Source: an uncultured Pseudomonadota bacterium | GTDB taxonomy: Bacteria > Pseudomonadota > Alphaproteobacteria > RF32 > CAG-239 | DNA: 64,000 bases | Direction of reading: 5' to 3' | NCBI GenBank assembly: GCA_949298065.1 | Contig: CASFUZ010000002.1 | Location: 1-64,000, forward strand | Part shown: positions 9,231 through 18,791 of the stretch, one piece after another | Layout of the letters: each line of letters opens with the position of its first letter | How positions within the stretch are numbered: the stretch's first letter is position 1 | Notes under the pieces: generated by a model | Told to the model about the DNA's origin: nothing | The model's input: the letters and a program-made list of their open reading frames with translations, nothing else | The model's database searches: none | Translations under genes and position numbers: made by a program

Positions 9231-11045
9231 ATGAAAAGAAGAAACATTGCCATCATTGCCCACGTTGACCACGGCAAAACCACTCTGGTAGACGGTCTTC
9301 TAAAGCAAAGCGGAACCTTCCGCGAAAACCAAAAAGTTGAAACCTGCGTTATGGACAGCAACGACTTGGAAAGAGAACGCGGCATCACCATCTTGTCAAA
9401 ATGCACCTCCGTACAATGGAAAGATACGCATATTAACATTGTAGACACCCCAGGCCACGCAGATTTCGGCGGCGAAGTTGAGCGTATTATGTCTATGGTT
9501 GACGGTGTTGTCTTGCTGGTTGATTCCTCCGAAGGCCCAATGCCGCAAACCAAATTTGTTTTAGGCAAAGCCTTAAAAGTCGGCTTAAAACCGATTGTTG
9601 TCATCAATAAAGCAGACAAAGCTGACGCGCGCGTTGATGAGGTCTTAAATGAAGTCTTTGACCTTTTCGTCAGCCTCAATGCTTCTGATGAGCAGTTGGA
9701 CTTCCCCGTACTTTATGCTTCTGGCCGCAATGGTTGGGCTGTTAAGGATATGAATGATGAAAAGAAAGACTTAACGCCATTATTTGAGCTGATTTTGTCT
9801 TACGTTCCCGAGCCGATTTGCGAACCGGACAAACCTTTCTCCATGCTTGCCACCACTTTGGAAGCAGACAAATTCATCGGACGTATCTTAACCGGAAAAA
9901 TCCACTCCGGCAGTCTTAAAGTTAATGATGCCGTCAAAGTAATCAATGAACAAGGCGAAGTTGAACGCACACGCGTTACCAAGATTCTGGCTTATGAAGG
10001 ACTGAACCGCGTCAGCAAAGATGAGGCTCACGCCGGAGATATTGTTGCCGTAGCAGGTATTGTCAAAGGCACTGTTGCCGACACCATCTGCGCTCCCGAA
10101 GTAACCGAGGCCATTCATGCGCAACCGATTGACCCGCCGACTTTAGCCATGACCTTCTCGGTCAACGACTCTCCTTTAGCCGGACGCGAAGGCGACAAAG
10201 TAACTTCGCGTATGATTTGGGACCGTTTATGCAAAGAAGCCGAAGGCAACATTGCTCTGCGCATTTCCAAAACAGATTCTACGGATTCTTTTGAGGTCGC
10301 CGGACGTGGCGAACTCCAACTCGGCGTTTTGATTGAAACGATGCGCCGCGAAGGCTTTGAACTTTCCATCTCTCGTCCGCGCGTTTTGATGAAAAAAGAT
10401 GAAAATGGCCAACTTTTAGAACCTGTTGAGGAAGTTGTCGTTGATGTTGACGAAGAATTTTCAGGTGTTGTGGTTGAAAAATTAGGTCAAAAACGTGCCG
10501 AACTGGTAGAGATGATCCCATCTCAAATCGGCAACAAAGTCCGCCTTATTTTCCACGCCCCATCACGCGGATTGATTGGTTATCACTCAGAGTTCCTAAC
10601 CGACACCCGCGGCACAGGCGTAATGAACCGCATTTTCTATGCTTATGAGCCCTACAAAGGCGATATTGACACCCGCCGCAACGGTGTGCTCATCTCCAGC
10701 GAAGACGGTACGGCGATTGCTTATTCTTTGTGGAAGTTGCAAGATCGCGGTCCGATGTTTATTGATGCCGGTGTTCCGGTTTATGTCGGTATGATTATCG
10801 GTGAACATACCAAATCCAACGACTTGGAAGTAAACCCGACAAAAGCTAAACAACTAACCAACATCCGCGCCGCCGGTAAGGATGAAGCTATTGATTTGGT
10901 TCCGCCGCGTAAACTGTCTTTGGAACAAGGTTTGTCTTACATTCAAGCTGACGAACTTTTGGAGGTTACACCCAAGACAATTCGCTTGCGCAAACGAATT
11001 TTAGATCCGATTGCCCGCAAACGCGCCAAACCGGATATGGCCTAA
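9231..11045 (+). CDS. typA: Translational GTPase TypA/BipA
   Basis: A 604-residue ribosome-associated GTPase of normal length, related to EF-G and involved in ribosome assembly and in stress and cold adaptation. The G motifs are clear: AHVDHGKTTL (G1, near residue 10), RGITI (G2), DTPGHADFGGEVER (G3) and NKADK (G4). The family-specific C-terminal domain includes APSRGLIGYHSEFLTDTRG. The leader carries a long hairpin. A strong terminator follows at 11049. Confidence 0.97.
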   Translation: MKRRNIAIIAHVDHGKTTLVDGLLKQSGTFRENQKVETCVMDSNDLERERGITILSKCTSVQWKDTHINIVDTPGHADFGGEVERIMSMVDGVVLLVDSSEGPMPQTKFVLGKALKVGLKPIVVINKADKADARVDEVLNEVFDLFVSLNASDEQLDFPVLYASGRNGWAVKDMNDEKKDLTPLFELILSYVPEPICEPDKPFSMLATTLEADKFIGRILTGKIHSGSLKVNDAVKVINEQGEVERTRVTKILAYEGLNRVSKDEAHAGDIVAVAGIVKGTVADTICAPEVTEAIHAQPIDPPTLAMTFSVNDSPLAGREGDKVTSRMIWDRLCKEAEGNIALRISKTDSTDSFEVAGRGELQLGVLIETMRREGFELSISRPRVLMKKDENGQLLEPVEEVVVDVDEEFSGVVVEKLGQKRAELVEMIPSQIGNKVRLIFHAPSRGLIGYHSEFLTDTRGTGVMNRIFYAYEPYKGDIDTRRNGVLISSEDGTAIAYSLWKLQDRGPMFIDAGVPVYVGMIIGEHTKSNDLEVNPTKAKQLTNIRAAGKDEAIDLVPPRKLSLEQGLSYIQADELLEVTPKTIRLRKRILDPIARKRAKPDMA

Positions 11046-11048
11046 AAC

Positions 11049-11079
11049 TAAAAGCCCCGTTTTTAGCGGGGCTTTTTTT
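11049..11079 (+). terminator. Terminator after typA
   Basis: AAAGCCCCG (11051-11059) pairs with CGGGGCTTT (11067-11075), followed by seven T residues. Confidence 0.93.
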
Positions 11080-11083
11080 GTAC

Positions 11084-11120
11084 AAAAAAATAAGACCCGT
11101 ATTTTGCGGGTCATCATTTT
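11084..11120 (-). terminator. Terminator after the 11151 gene
   Basis: GACCCG (11094-11099) pairs with CGGGTC (11107-11112), with A residues on the left (a T tract on the minus strand). It closes the convergent unknown gene and sits back to back with the typA terminator. Confidence 0.75.
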
Positions 11121-11150
11121 TTCTTGAAGAAGATTTATCAATAAAAATGA

Positions 11151-11516
11151 CTAGCGGCTTTCAGCTTCCTTTGCTGTTCCGTATGTCAAATCTTTAGCTT
11201 TGCGCTTATCATGCTCAGCCATTTTATCAATTTCGGCAGGCTCCAAATTTTTGACAATTCTCAAATTATCAATCGGAGCTTTACTCTTTTCATCATTGTA
11301 TGGGCTGTTGCTTCCGGCAGGAAATCTGCCCATAACATTTCCCCACACTTTATTAACACGAGCAATATAATATTCGCCACGCTCAGCCTTTTGTCCAACA
11401 GCTTTACCATCTTCTTGCAACACAGTTGTTCCGACATGTTCTACCATTTTAGAGATAAAACGTTTTCTATAAACCTTCTCTTTTGCCTTTTCGGCTTTTT
11501 CTTTTAATTCAGACAT
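11151..11516 (-). CDS. Hypothetical protein
   Basis: A 121-residue highly charged protein with no recognised family. Residues 1-25 form a Lys/Glu-rich helix (KEKAEKAKEKVYRKR), and the rest contains a short WGNVMGRFPAGSNSPYND segment and a basic tail. There is no signal peptide or membrane segment. A good ribosome site (AGGAG) precedes the ATG, and a clear sigma-70 promoter lies at 11549-11577, so the gene is very likely expressed. Confidence 0.7.
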   Translation of the reverse strand: MSELKEKAEKAKEKVYRKRFISKMVEHVGTTVLQEDGKAVGQKAERGEYYIARVNKVWGNVMGRFPAGSNSPYNDEKSKAPIDNLRIVKNLEPAEIDKMAEHDKRKAKDLTYGTAKEAESR

Positions 11517-11548
11517 AAATCTTCTCCTGATATCTTTCCTTTTTGTCT

Positions 11549-11577
11549 ATTATCGCAATATAATCTTATTTTGTCAA
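11549..11577 (-). promoter_or_regulatory. Promoter of the 11151 gene
   Basis: On the minus strand a perfect TTGACA (11572-11577), a 17-bp spacer and GATAAT (11549-11554). It lies about 33 bp upstream of the start codon. Confidence 0.75.
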
Positions 11578-11688
11578 CAATAAACTTGTCGGAAACTGCA
11601 TAATATAAATAGATTATTAGCTATTTATACAATATACTATCATCAAATCAATAAAATAATCTTAACAAATAACAATTTACGGAAAAAT

Positions 11689-13278
11689 ATGTCTCTTTTT
11701 AAGTCCATAGCCACTTTCGGGGGCTTCACTCTCATCAGCCGTATTACCGGATTCTTGCGCGATGTCGTACTCGCCAATGTTTTGGGCGCAGGTATTATTT
11801 CTGATGCTTTTTTTGTAGCTTTCAAGCTGCCTAACTTTTTCCGTAGCCTTTTTGGTGAAGGAGCTTTCACCACAGCTTTTGTACCGATGCTTTCACAAAA
11901 ACTTGCTGTCGGCGAAAAACAAAACGGGCTGAGATTCGCGGCCAAAGCCATTTCCGTTCTGGTCTTTTTCTTGGTTTTATTCATTATCTTGATGGAAGTT
12001 TTTATGCCGGCTGTTGTCATTGCCCTAGCACCTGGATTCGCCGAAAGCGGCGGCAAAGTTGCACTTGCGGTTGACTTATCGCGCATAACTTTTCCGTTTT
12101 TATTATTTGTTTCCATTGTTTCTTTTCAGTCTGGCATCCTAAATTCCTTCGGGCGTTTTGCCGCACCGGCATCATCTCCCATCATTTTAAACCTAATGAT
12201 GGCGGCATCTGCATTTATGTTTGCGCCTTTCGGCATCACACCGGCTTATGGTATTGCCATCGGCGTTACGGTCGCTGGCTTTCTTGAGGTTTTGTGGCTG
12301 GCATATTTCTTGCGCCGCGAAGGTGTTTTCATTCGCCCGCAATTAAGCATCTCACAAAACATCAAAGACCCCGAGATAAAAACTTTGTTCCGCCGTATTG
12401 CTCCGGGAATGGTCGGTGCCGGCGTATATCAAATCAATATGTTTGTTGATACCGTTCTGGTTTCCTTGGTCGGAACGGGCGCAATCTCTTGGCTCTATTA
12501 TGCCAACCGCTTGCAACAACTCCCCTTAGGTGTCGTTGGCGCGGCTATTGGCGTTGCCTTGCTCCCCATCCTTTCCAAACAATTAAAAACAAATAATCTT
12601 GAAGAAGCTCAACATACACAAGACAAAGCTGTAGAATACGGTATATTGCTCTCTCTTCCGGCTGCCATTATGCTGATTATCTTAGCAGAACCGATTATCA
12701 ATGTCTTATTCCAGCATGGCAAATTCGGTATTCAGGACACGGCGATGACCGCCAAAGCCCTGATAGCTTATGCCGCAGGCTTGCCTCTTTATGTTGTTGT
12801 CAAAGCTCTTGCGCCAAACTTTTTCGCCCGCGGAGACACCAAAACGCCGGTTAAATATGCTGTTGTTGTCCTTATCGCCAACATCATCTTTTCTCTCGCG
12901 TTGCTCAAACCTTTCGGACACGTTGGCATAGCAACAGCCACCACTTTAGCCGCCGTTATCTCGCTCTTGCAATATATCAGAGGTCTGAAAAAACGGAGTT
13001 ATTGGTCTTTTTCGGCAGAGCTTATCAAAAAAATCTTATGGATAGCCTTGTCATCATTATTAATGGGCATTATAATGTTGATTGCGGAAAGAGGTCTTAA
13101 CCTTTGGTTGGAAAACTGGCTAAACTTAGGAATCATAATAAAGTTTTGCTTACTGGGTGGACTTGGATTTCTTGGCTTAATCAGCTTTCTGATTTTTGCC
13201 AAACTAACCAAAGTTTTAGACATCTGTGCTGTTTTAAGAAACCTAAAGAGGAACAAAAATGCCAAAGCTCCCGTTTAA
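11689..13278 (+). CDS. murJ: Lipid II flippase MurJ
   Basis: A 529-residue polytopic inner-membrane protein of the MurJ (MviN) family. It moves the peptidoglycan precursor lipid II across the membrane. The N-terminal region is typical: SRITGFLRDVVLANVLGAG, then a long run with FKLPNFFRSLFGEGAFTTAFVP (residues 45-66), and about 14 hydrophobic segments follow. It heads a four-gene plus-strand unit and overlaps the next gene by 20 bp, so the four are co-transcribed. Confidence 0.96.
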   Translation: MSLFKSIATFGGFTLISRITGFLRDVVLANVLGAGIISDAFFVAFKLPNFFRSLFGEGAFTTAFVPMLSQKLAVGEKQNGLRFAAKAISVLVFFLVLFIILMEVFMPAVVIALAPGFAESGGKVALAVDLSRITFPFLLFVSIVSFQSGILNSFGRFAAPASSPIILNLMMAASAFMFAPFGITPAYGIAIGVTVAGFLEVLWLAYFLRREGVFIRPQLSISQNIKDPEIKTLFRRIAPGMVGAGVYQINMFVDTVLVSLVGTGAISWLYYANRLQQLPLGVVGAAIGVALLPILSKQLKTNNLEEAQHTQDKAVEYGILLSLPAAIMLIILAEPIINVLFQHGKFGIQDTAMTAKALIAYAAGLPLYVVVKALAPNFFARGDTKTPVKYAVVVLIANIIFSLALLKPFGHVGIATATTLAAVISLLQYIRGLKKRSYWSFSAELIKKILWIALSSLLMGIIMLIAERGLNLWLENWLNLGIIIKFCLLGGLGFLGLISFLIFAKLTKVLDICAVLRNLKRNKNAKAPV

Positions 13279-14296
13279 AAAGTTTTTAAATTTAATCAAA
13301 ACTTTTTGCCAAGCAACTCTTTGGCCAAAGATTTCAAAACTGCCGGACTATCTGGTTTTATTCATCAGCTCTTGGTGGCACCTTATCCTAATTGCCTTAG
13401 CCGCCCTTATCTTTCTGTATTATCCTATCGGCGGAATGCTTATTGAAGACATAGACCGAAACACATCTTATGAAATCAACGATTTTTCAGACAACCAAGC
13501 CGCATCGGTTGAAATGGCCTCTTTCATCATCAACCGCGAAATCAATGAAAAGATGTGGACGCCCAACCTGCCATTTTTCTTCCCATCATATTTTCTGGAC
13601 AATATGCCTGCTTTTCAGCTGGGAATGTTTGATTCTTTGGCCAAGTTCAGCAAAGTCTTATCAACCGTTGCCTCGCAAAAAATTATTGATGAAAACACGC
13701 CTCAACATTTAGCCGAAGCCGCCGAACTCTTAAAATATCCGGGAACAGTTTGGATGTTCTCGCCCACAAACAAACTTTTGCTAGCCCCTTCAGCCAATAC
13801 CCAATATCGCAAAGCCCGCTCACATTTAATCAAATACAATGCCGCCTTGGCTGATGGCAGCGAAATTTGGTACAAAAACCCGCAAGACTTATCTTTATTC
13901 TTAAAACGCGCTCAAACAGACCTCTGGAAAAACGTTTCACAAAAACTGGAGCAATCCATTCGCGAAAACAGCCACGACCTGATAGACACCAAAGCAGACG
14001 ATGTCTTTTATTATGCCCAAGGCAAAGTTTACGCCTATTATCTTCTTTTCAAGGCACTCGGACAAGACTACAAAGACATCATCGTCAAGCACAATGCTTA
14101 TGCCAACTGGACAGCAATGCTCAAAGCTTTAGAACAAGCTTCACAGATAGACCCGAGCATTGTCAGGAACGGTGAGCTGGATAGCTTTAGCGCGCCCAAC
14201 CATTTAGCCGCATTAGGATTTTATGTTCTAAAAGCCGAAACTTTTATGAACAAGATAAACAACAAAATTTCCACCCCGTTAAAATTCAAGGAATAA
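13259..14296 (+). CDS. DUF2333 family membrane protein
   Basis: A 345-residue protein with one N-terminal membrane segment (about residues 37-62, WHLILIALAALIFLYYPIGGM) and a large, probably periplasmic, helical domain. The order and the motif RNTSYEINDF fit the DUF2333 family of alphaproteobacteria. Its function is not established. It starts inside the 3' end of murJ and is followed after 4 bp by nfu, which suggests a link to envelope growth, but that is inference from context. Confidence 0.75.
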   Translation: MPKLPFKKFLNLIKTFCQATLWPKISKLPDYLVLFISSWWHLILIALAALIFLYYPIGGMLIEDIDRNTSYEINDFSDNQAASVEMASFIINREINEKMWTPNLPFFFPSYFLDNMPAFQLGMFDSLAKFSKVLSTVASQKIIDENTPQHLAEAAELLKYPGTVWMFSPTNKLLLAPSANTQYRKARSHLIKYNAALADGSEIWYKNPQDLSLFLKRAQTDLWKNVSQKLEQSIRENSHDLIDTKADDVFYYAQGKVYAYYLLFKALGQDYKDIIVKHNAYANWTAMLKALEQASQIDPSIVRNGELDSFSAPNHLAALGFYVLKAETFMNKINNKISTPLKFKE

Positions 14297-14300
14297 ATAT

Positions 14301-14849
14301 ATGCTTATTGAAACTCAAAACACGCCGGATTCGGATGTTATCAATTTTTTTCCCGCCGAAAAAGTTATGAAAGCAGGCTCAGCCGAATTTGTAGATGCCA
14401 AATCTTTGCGCAAATCACCTCTGGCTGAAGCTATTTTTGACTTAGGCGGAATAAAATCCGTATTTTTAACTTCAGATATGGTTTCTGTCACCAAAGAAGG
14501 TAGCGCATCTTGGGAAGACTTAAAGCCGCAAATTTTAGCAGAGATTATGGACTTTTTTGCCACCGGCGAACAAGCCGTTGTAGAAAACAATAAAAACCGC
14601 GATGAAGAAGAGATTACTAAAGAAATCATCAGTTTGCTGAATGCAAGGATTCGTCCTGCCATCAAACAAGACAGCGGAGATATTGAATTTAAGGCCTTCA
14701 AAAACGGTGTTGTCTATGTAGAGCTGCAAGGTAACTGCAAAGGATGTCCCTATGCTTTAGTAACCCTAAAAGAAGGGGTTGAGAAGATTCTTAAAACATA
14801 CATTCCTGAAGTAAAATCTGTTGAGAATTACGACAAAGAAGCCAAATGA
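14301..14849 (+). CDS. NifU-like Fe-S scaffold protein (Nfu type)
   Basis: A 182-residue Fe-S cluster carrier related to mitochondrial NFU1. Residues 1-90 match the Nfu N-terminal domain (LIETQNTPDSDVINFFPAEKV), and residues 105-175 are the NifU C-terminal domain with the cluster-binding pair C146 and C149 in GNCKGCPYA. It would transfer 4Fe-4S clusters to client enzymes. The stop overlaps the start of the next gene (ATGA). Confidence 0.93.
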   Translation: MLIETQNTPDSDVINFFPAEKVMKAGSAEFVDAKSLRKSPLAEAIFDLGGIKSVFLTSDMVSVTKEGSASWEDLKPQILAEIMDFFATGEQAVVENNKNRDEEEITKEIISLLNARIRPAIKQDSGDIEFKAFKNGVVYVELQGNCKGCPYALVTLKEGVEKILKTYIPEVKSVENYDKEAK

Positions 14850-15769
14850 AAAAACTTCTGCCATTACTCTTTTTTTTCTTTTTATATGGCTGGCCTATTG
14901 AGAGCGCGGCTAAAACTGAAATTGACTTCCGTCCGGACGGATTATATCTGACAGACATCACGGTTGCCCAATTAGAAAAGATTTATCAAGATTATGATTA
15001 CAAAGATTATATCTATATGCCGGATTGGACCTATCCGCCGATTTTTCTGACCAATTTACCGACAGATTTTGATAAAATTACCGATTCCAATAAAAGGAAC
15101 AAACTTTTTTTGCAAATTCTCGGACCTTTAGCTCTAAAATTAACTGAAGAACAAAAAGAAGAGCGGCTTGAGATTCTCATCTTGCGCGAGAATTTTCTGA
15201 AAGGCGCAGACCTAACTCCTGAACAAGAAAAATTCATAGAAGAAAAAGCCTCCAAATATGACATTTTCACAAGAATGAAAGGCCGCCGCAGATATGATAT
15301 TCTCCTCAAACGCTTAGCTCTTAAAGCCGATGTTGTTCCGCCTTCAATCCTAATGGCCGCCGCGGCAATAGAAAGTGATTGGGGAACAAATCGTGTTGTC
15401 CGTGAAGCAAATTCTCTCTATAAAACGCTTAATTGGTATACTGATGAAGGTCTCAAGCCCAAAGATGATAAAGAGGACAATAGTTATCGTTATAAAATTT
15501 TTCCAAATCTCTATGCTTCTATGCAAGCCTATGCCCTGCGCCTCAACAGCAGTGTAGATTTTGAGCAAATGCACTTATATCGCGAAGCCATAAGCAGCCG
15601 AGACAAACCCGTTTTAGGACGCGCGCTAGCACACACTATACAGTTTGACTCAGATCTTAAAAACTTTGCAGGCCTATTGAATTACACCATCACATTTTAT
15701 GAGCTGACAAATTTTGATGAAGCCCATTTGGGATATGTTCAACTTCCGCCGGCAGAGGACAAAAAATAA
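14846..15769 (+). CDS. Bax-like exported glucosaminidase
   Basis: A 307-residue protein with an N-terminal signal sequence (residues 1 to about 21, cleaved near ESAA). The C-terminal half is a GH73/Bax-type glucosaminidase domain with the lysozyme-like motif PPSILMAAAAIESDWGTNR, whose Glu is the probable catalytic acid. It should cut glycan strands of peptidoglycan in the periplasm. It is the last gene of the murJ unit, overlaps nfu by 4 bp, and fits the cell-wall theme of that unit. Confidence 0.87.
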   Translation: MKKLLPLLFFFFLYGWPIESAAKTEIDFRPDGLYLTDITVAQLEKIYQDYDYKDYIYMPDWTYPPIFLTNLPTDFDKITDSNKRNKLFLQILGPLALKLTEEQKEERLEILILRENFLKGADLTPEQEKFIEEKASKYDIFTRMKGRRRYDILLKRLALKADVVPPSILMAAAAIESDWGTNRVVREANSLYKTLNWYTDEGLKPKDDKEDNSYRYKIFPNLYASMQAYALRLNSSVDFEQMHLYREAISSRDKPVLGRALAHTIQFDSDLKNFAGLLNYTITFYELTNFDEAHLGYVQLPPAEDKK

Positions 15770-15775
15770 AAAAAT

Positions 15776-15804
15776 TTGACTAAACAATCATAAAGTATAT
15801 TATA
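15776..15804 (+). promoter_or_regulatory. Candidate promoter of the DUF2336 gene
   Basis: TTGACT (15776-15781), a 17-bp spacer and ATTATA (15799-15804), in a very AT-rich stretch about 90 bp before the start codon. Confidence 0.5.
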
Positions 15805-15892
15805 TACATAGATTTGTAACAAAAAATTAATGAGCTTTTTGTACAATAATGCATTATCATAAAACATATGATCACAAAGCATAGGTTGCGCC

Positions 15893-16999
15893 ATGGATAA
15901 TAATGTTTTAACAACAAATGATATAAAACTTTTATCCCAAAACCCCTCCGTAGAAAACAAAGGAAATACGGTTAGCAAAATTACGGCTTATTACAACGGC
16001 AATAAGATAACGGAAAAAGGCCTAAAACTTGCCGAAGATATCTTTAGGATTATGGTTGAAGACATAGAAATCAAAGTCCGCGAAATTTTATCTGACAGCC
16101 TCAAAAACTGCAAAGACATTCCACGGGACATTGCTTTCAAGCTGATTAATGATAAGACCAGTGTTGCAGTACCTTTCATCAAACATTATGCCAGCCTGAC
16201 AAATGAAGATTTAATCAGTATTCTTGAGATGCAAAATATTGACAAGCAAAAAGCGGTTGCCGAACGCCAAAACTTATCCGAAGACATTTCTCAATATATT
16301 GTAGATAAATGCCCGGAGGAAGTTGTCGGCACACTTATCTCCAACGATTCTGCCAAAATTATGGAAAGCACCTATGACAGCATTGTACAAAAATATTCAG
16401 GTAGCGAAAACATCAAAAAACGCTTGGTATACCGTGCTGAACTTCCCGTTTCCGTAATTGAAAAGATTTTAAATTCTCTTTCTGAAGAGTTACAAAGACA
16501 TCTTGTTGTTTCCCATAATCTTCCTGATAATATTGCCACAGATATCATTGAGCAGGTCAAAGAAAAAGCTACGCTCAAAATCTCGGAAGAATATAGCTCA
16601 GACAAACAGATAGAAGAGCTTGTTCACCAGCTATATGAGTCAAACAGACTTACGCCGACCTTAGTTGTCCGAGCCATCTGCATGGGAGATTTGAAGTTTT
16701 TTGAATATGCTTTGGTTTATCTTTCCAACACACCGATTACGGAAGTCCGCAAAATTTTATACAACACACAATTAGATTTTATGATTCGCAATCTGTTGCG
16801 TAAAGCTTTTATCCCCAAGAGTATGTTTCCGGCTGTTTTCAGCGCGCTTAATGTCATCAAGGACATTCGTTTTGACTGCAGACGCTCGGATAGGAGTTCT
16901 TTCATACACAAAGTCATTGAGCGTATTTTAACTTTTGGCAGTGCCGGTGAAGACCTAAGTGAAGAAGACGTAAATTACCTCATCTCACGCATCAGCTGA
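15893..16999 (+). CDS. DUF2336 domain protein
   Basis: A 368-residue all-helical protein that matches the DUF2336 family, typical of alphaproteobacteria and built of HEAT-like helical pairs. Repeating segments such as KDIPRDIAFKLINDKTSVAVPF and ELPVSVIEKILNSLSEELQRHL are visible. No catalytic motif is seen. It is probably a cytosolic scaffold or regulator. It is followed by a separately promoted HD-GYP gene, so a role in the same signalling output is possible but unproven. Confidence 0.8.
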   Translation: MDNNVLTTNDIKLLSQNPSVENKGNTVSKITAYYNGNKITEKGLKLAEDIFRIMVEDIEIKVREILSDSLKNCKDIPRDIAFKLINDKTSVAVPFIKHYASLTNEDLISILEMQNIDKQKAVAERQNLSEDISQYIVDKCPEEVVGTLISNDSAKIMESTYDSIVQKYSGSENIKKRLVYRAELPVSVIEKILNSLSEELQRHLVVSHNLPDNIATDIIEQVKEKATLKISEEYSSDKQIEELVHQLYESNRLTPTLVVRAICMGDLKFFEYALVYLSNTPITEVRKILYNTQLDFMIRNLLRKAFIPKSMFPAVFSALNVIKDIRFDCRRSDRSSFIHKVIERILTFGSAGEDLSEEDVNYLISRIS

Positions 17000-17036
17000 T
17001 TTTACAGAGCAAAATGTGCACCTTTTGTAAAAATTC

Positions 17037-17066
17037 TTGATTATAACAATTCCCTGTTTATATAAT
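17037..17066 (+). promoter_or_regulatory. Promoter of the HD-GYP gene
   Basis: TTGATT (17037-17042), an 18-bp spacer and a perfect TATAAT (17061-17066), about 30 bp before the TTG start codon. Confidence 0.7.
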
Positions 17067-17095
17067 AAAACAAACATAAACAGAGGAAATTAACT

Positions 17096-18775
17096 TTGGC
17101 TGCCAACGCAGATATTCTGCCGGATTTATTAAAATTAAATAATCTCCTTATAGAGGAGAAAGATTTTGGTGTCGTGATTGAAAACATAATGGACACGGCA
17201 GCAAATATCTGTAACGCCGATTGTGGTTTTTTCTATACCCTAAATGATGACAATTTTTTAAGTTTAGACTATAGCTTCAACAAGACCCAAAGACAAAACT
17301 TGCGAGGCTCGGACAACCTTCAGTTTTTCCAAACGGTTTACCTACCAGAGTTAAAGACCAAAAATCCCAAATCCGTTGTTGAGCTTTGCTATTTTAACAA
17401 TGAAATTGTCAATATGCCCAATCTTTATGGAACAGCAGATTTAGATAATTCTTTTTTTGTTGCTTACGATGAGGCTAATGATTATCGCACTATTTCCGTT
17501 TTAACCTTACCTATCATCAGCCGCAAAGGAAACATCGTTGGTATAGCTCAATTAGTTAATCCGGAAGATTATAATGGCAAAACTGTTGCCTTTTCTTCCG
17601 AGATGCAAAAGACCATACAGTCTGTATTATCTTTAGCTGGTCTAATATTAGAAAACCGCCGTTTAAATGAGTCCTACGGTCAATTACTAGAATCCTTCAT
17701 TGAGGTTTTAGCACGAGCCATAGATGCCAAATCTCCATATACCGGAGCCCATTGCCAACGCGTTCCGGTGATTGCGCGAATGTTAGCAACTGCAGCTGTT
17801 CAGGAAGAAAGCGGACCATTACGCAATTTTGAGATGAGCCCCGAAGATTGGTATGCCTTACATATTGCTTCCTGGTTACACGACTGCGGTAAAGTAACAA
17901 CACCGGAATATGTTGTAGACAAAGCCACTAAACTTGAAACAATATACAATCGCATCCACGAGATTCGTGACCGCTTTGAGATTTTGCGCCGCGATGCGCA
18001 TATTGAATATCTCAAAAAACGCCTAAATAACATTGATAAACAGGAAAATTTGCAAGCCGAATTTGTCAGCAAAGTCAAACAACTTGAAGATGATTTTGCT
18101 TTCATTGCCGATTGCAACATTGGAGATTCTCCATTAACCGACGAAGATATCCAACGCTTAGAACAATTATCAAAAATCAAATTCATTCGCTATTTCAATC
18201 GCATGCTTGGTCTCTCTTGGGCGGAAAGAGACAATGTCAAATGGCCGGAGCTCTATGAGCGCCCCAGTTGGGAAAATCTACTCCAAAACAGAGAAGATCA
18301 TATCTTTGGCCAATATAACCGAGGAGAACTTTATAATCTGGAAGTTCGTCAAGGAACTATCAATAAAGAGGAAAGAGAAAAGATTAATGACCATATTGTA
18401 GTAACTATAGATATGCTCAAAGCCCTTCCTTTTCCCAAAGAATTATCCAAAGTTGTTGAATATGCGGGAGCTCATCACGAACGAGTTGACGGCAAAGGTT
18501 ATCCTAATGGTCTAACCGGAGATGAAATGTCCGTTCCGGCCAAGATAATGGCCATCGCCGACATATTTGAGGCTCTGACAGCCAACGATCGCCCCTATAA
18601 AGAGCCCAAAAAGTTGTCTGAAGTTTTGCGCATTATGCAAGACATGAAAAATACCGGTCATATTGACCCTGACTTATACAAAGTCTTCATAACAGGAAAA
18701 GTTTATCAGGACTATGCTGAACAATATATATCTCCGCAACAAATTGATGAAATTAACCCAGACGATTATCTCTGA
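17096..18775 (+). CDS. GAF and HD-GYP domain phosphodiesterase
   Basis: A 559-residue signalling protein. Residues about 5-190 are a GAF-type sensor domain. The HD-GYP domain follows, with H262-D263 in LHDCGK, H460-H461 in AHHERVDGKGYP and the GYP triad at 468-470. The metal and catalytic residues look intact, so c-di-GMP hydrolysis is likely. Between the HD and HHE motifs lie nearly 200 residues, including a charged coiled-coil region (about 285-420), clearly more than in ordinary HD-GYP domains. The start codon is TTG, set by AGAGGAA upstream. It lacks a membrane segment. Confidence 0.92.
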   Translation: MAANADILPDLLKLNNLLIEEKDFGVVIENIMDTAANICNADCGFFYTLNDDNFLSLDYSFNKTQRQNLRGSDNLQFFQTVYLPELKTKNPKSVVELCYFNNEIVNMPNLYGTADLDNSFFVAYDEANDYRTISVLTLPIISRKGNIVGIAQLVNPEDYNGKTVAFSSEMQKTIQSVLSLAGLILENRRLNESYGQLLESFIEVLARAIDAKSPYTGAHCQRVPVIARMLATAAVQEESGPLRNFEMSPEDWYALHIASWLHDCGKVTTPEYVVDKATKLETIYNRIHEIRDRFEILRRDAHIEYLKKRLNNIDKQENLQAEFVSKVKQLEDDFAFIADCNIGDSPLTDEDIQRLEQLSKIKFIRYFNRMLGLSWAERDNVKWPELYERPSWENLLQNREDHIFGQYNRGELYNLEVRQGTINKEEREKINDHIVVTIDMLKALPFPKELSKVVEYAGAHHERVDGKGYPNGLTGDEMSVPAKIMAIADIFEALTANDRPYKEPKKLSEVLRIMQDMKNTGHIDPDLYKVFITGKVYQDYAEQYISPQQIDEINPDDYL

Positions 18776-18791
18776 GATAAAGTGAGGCCCC

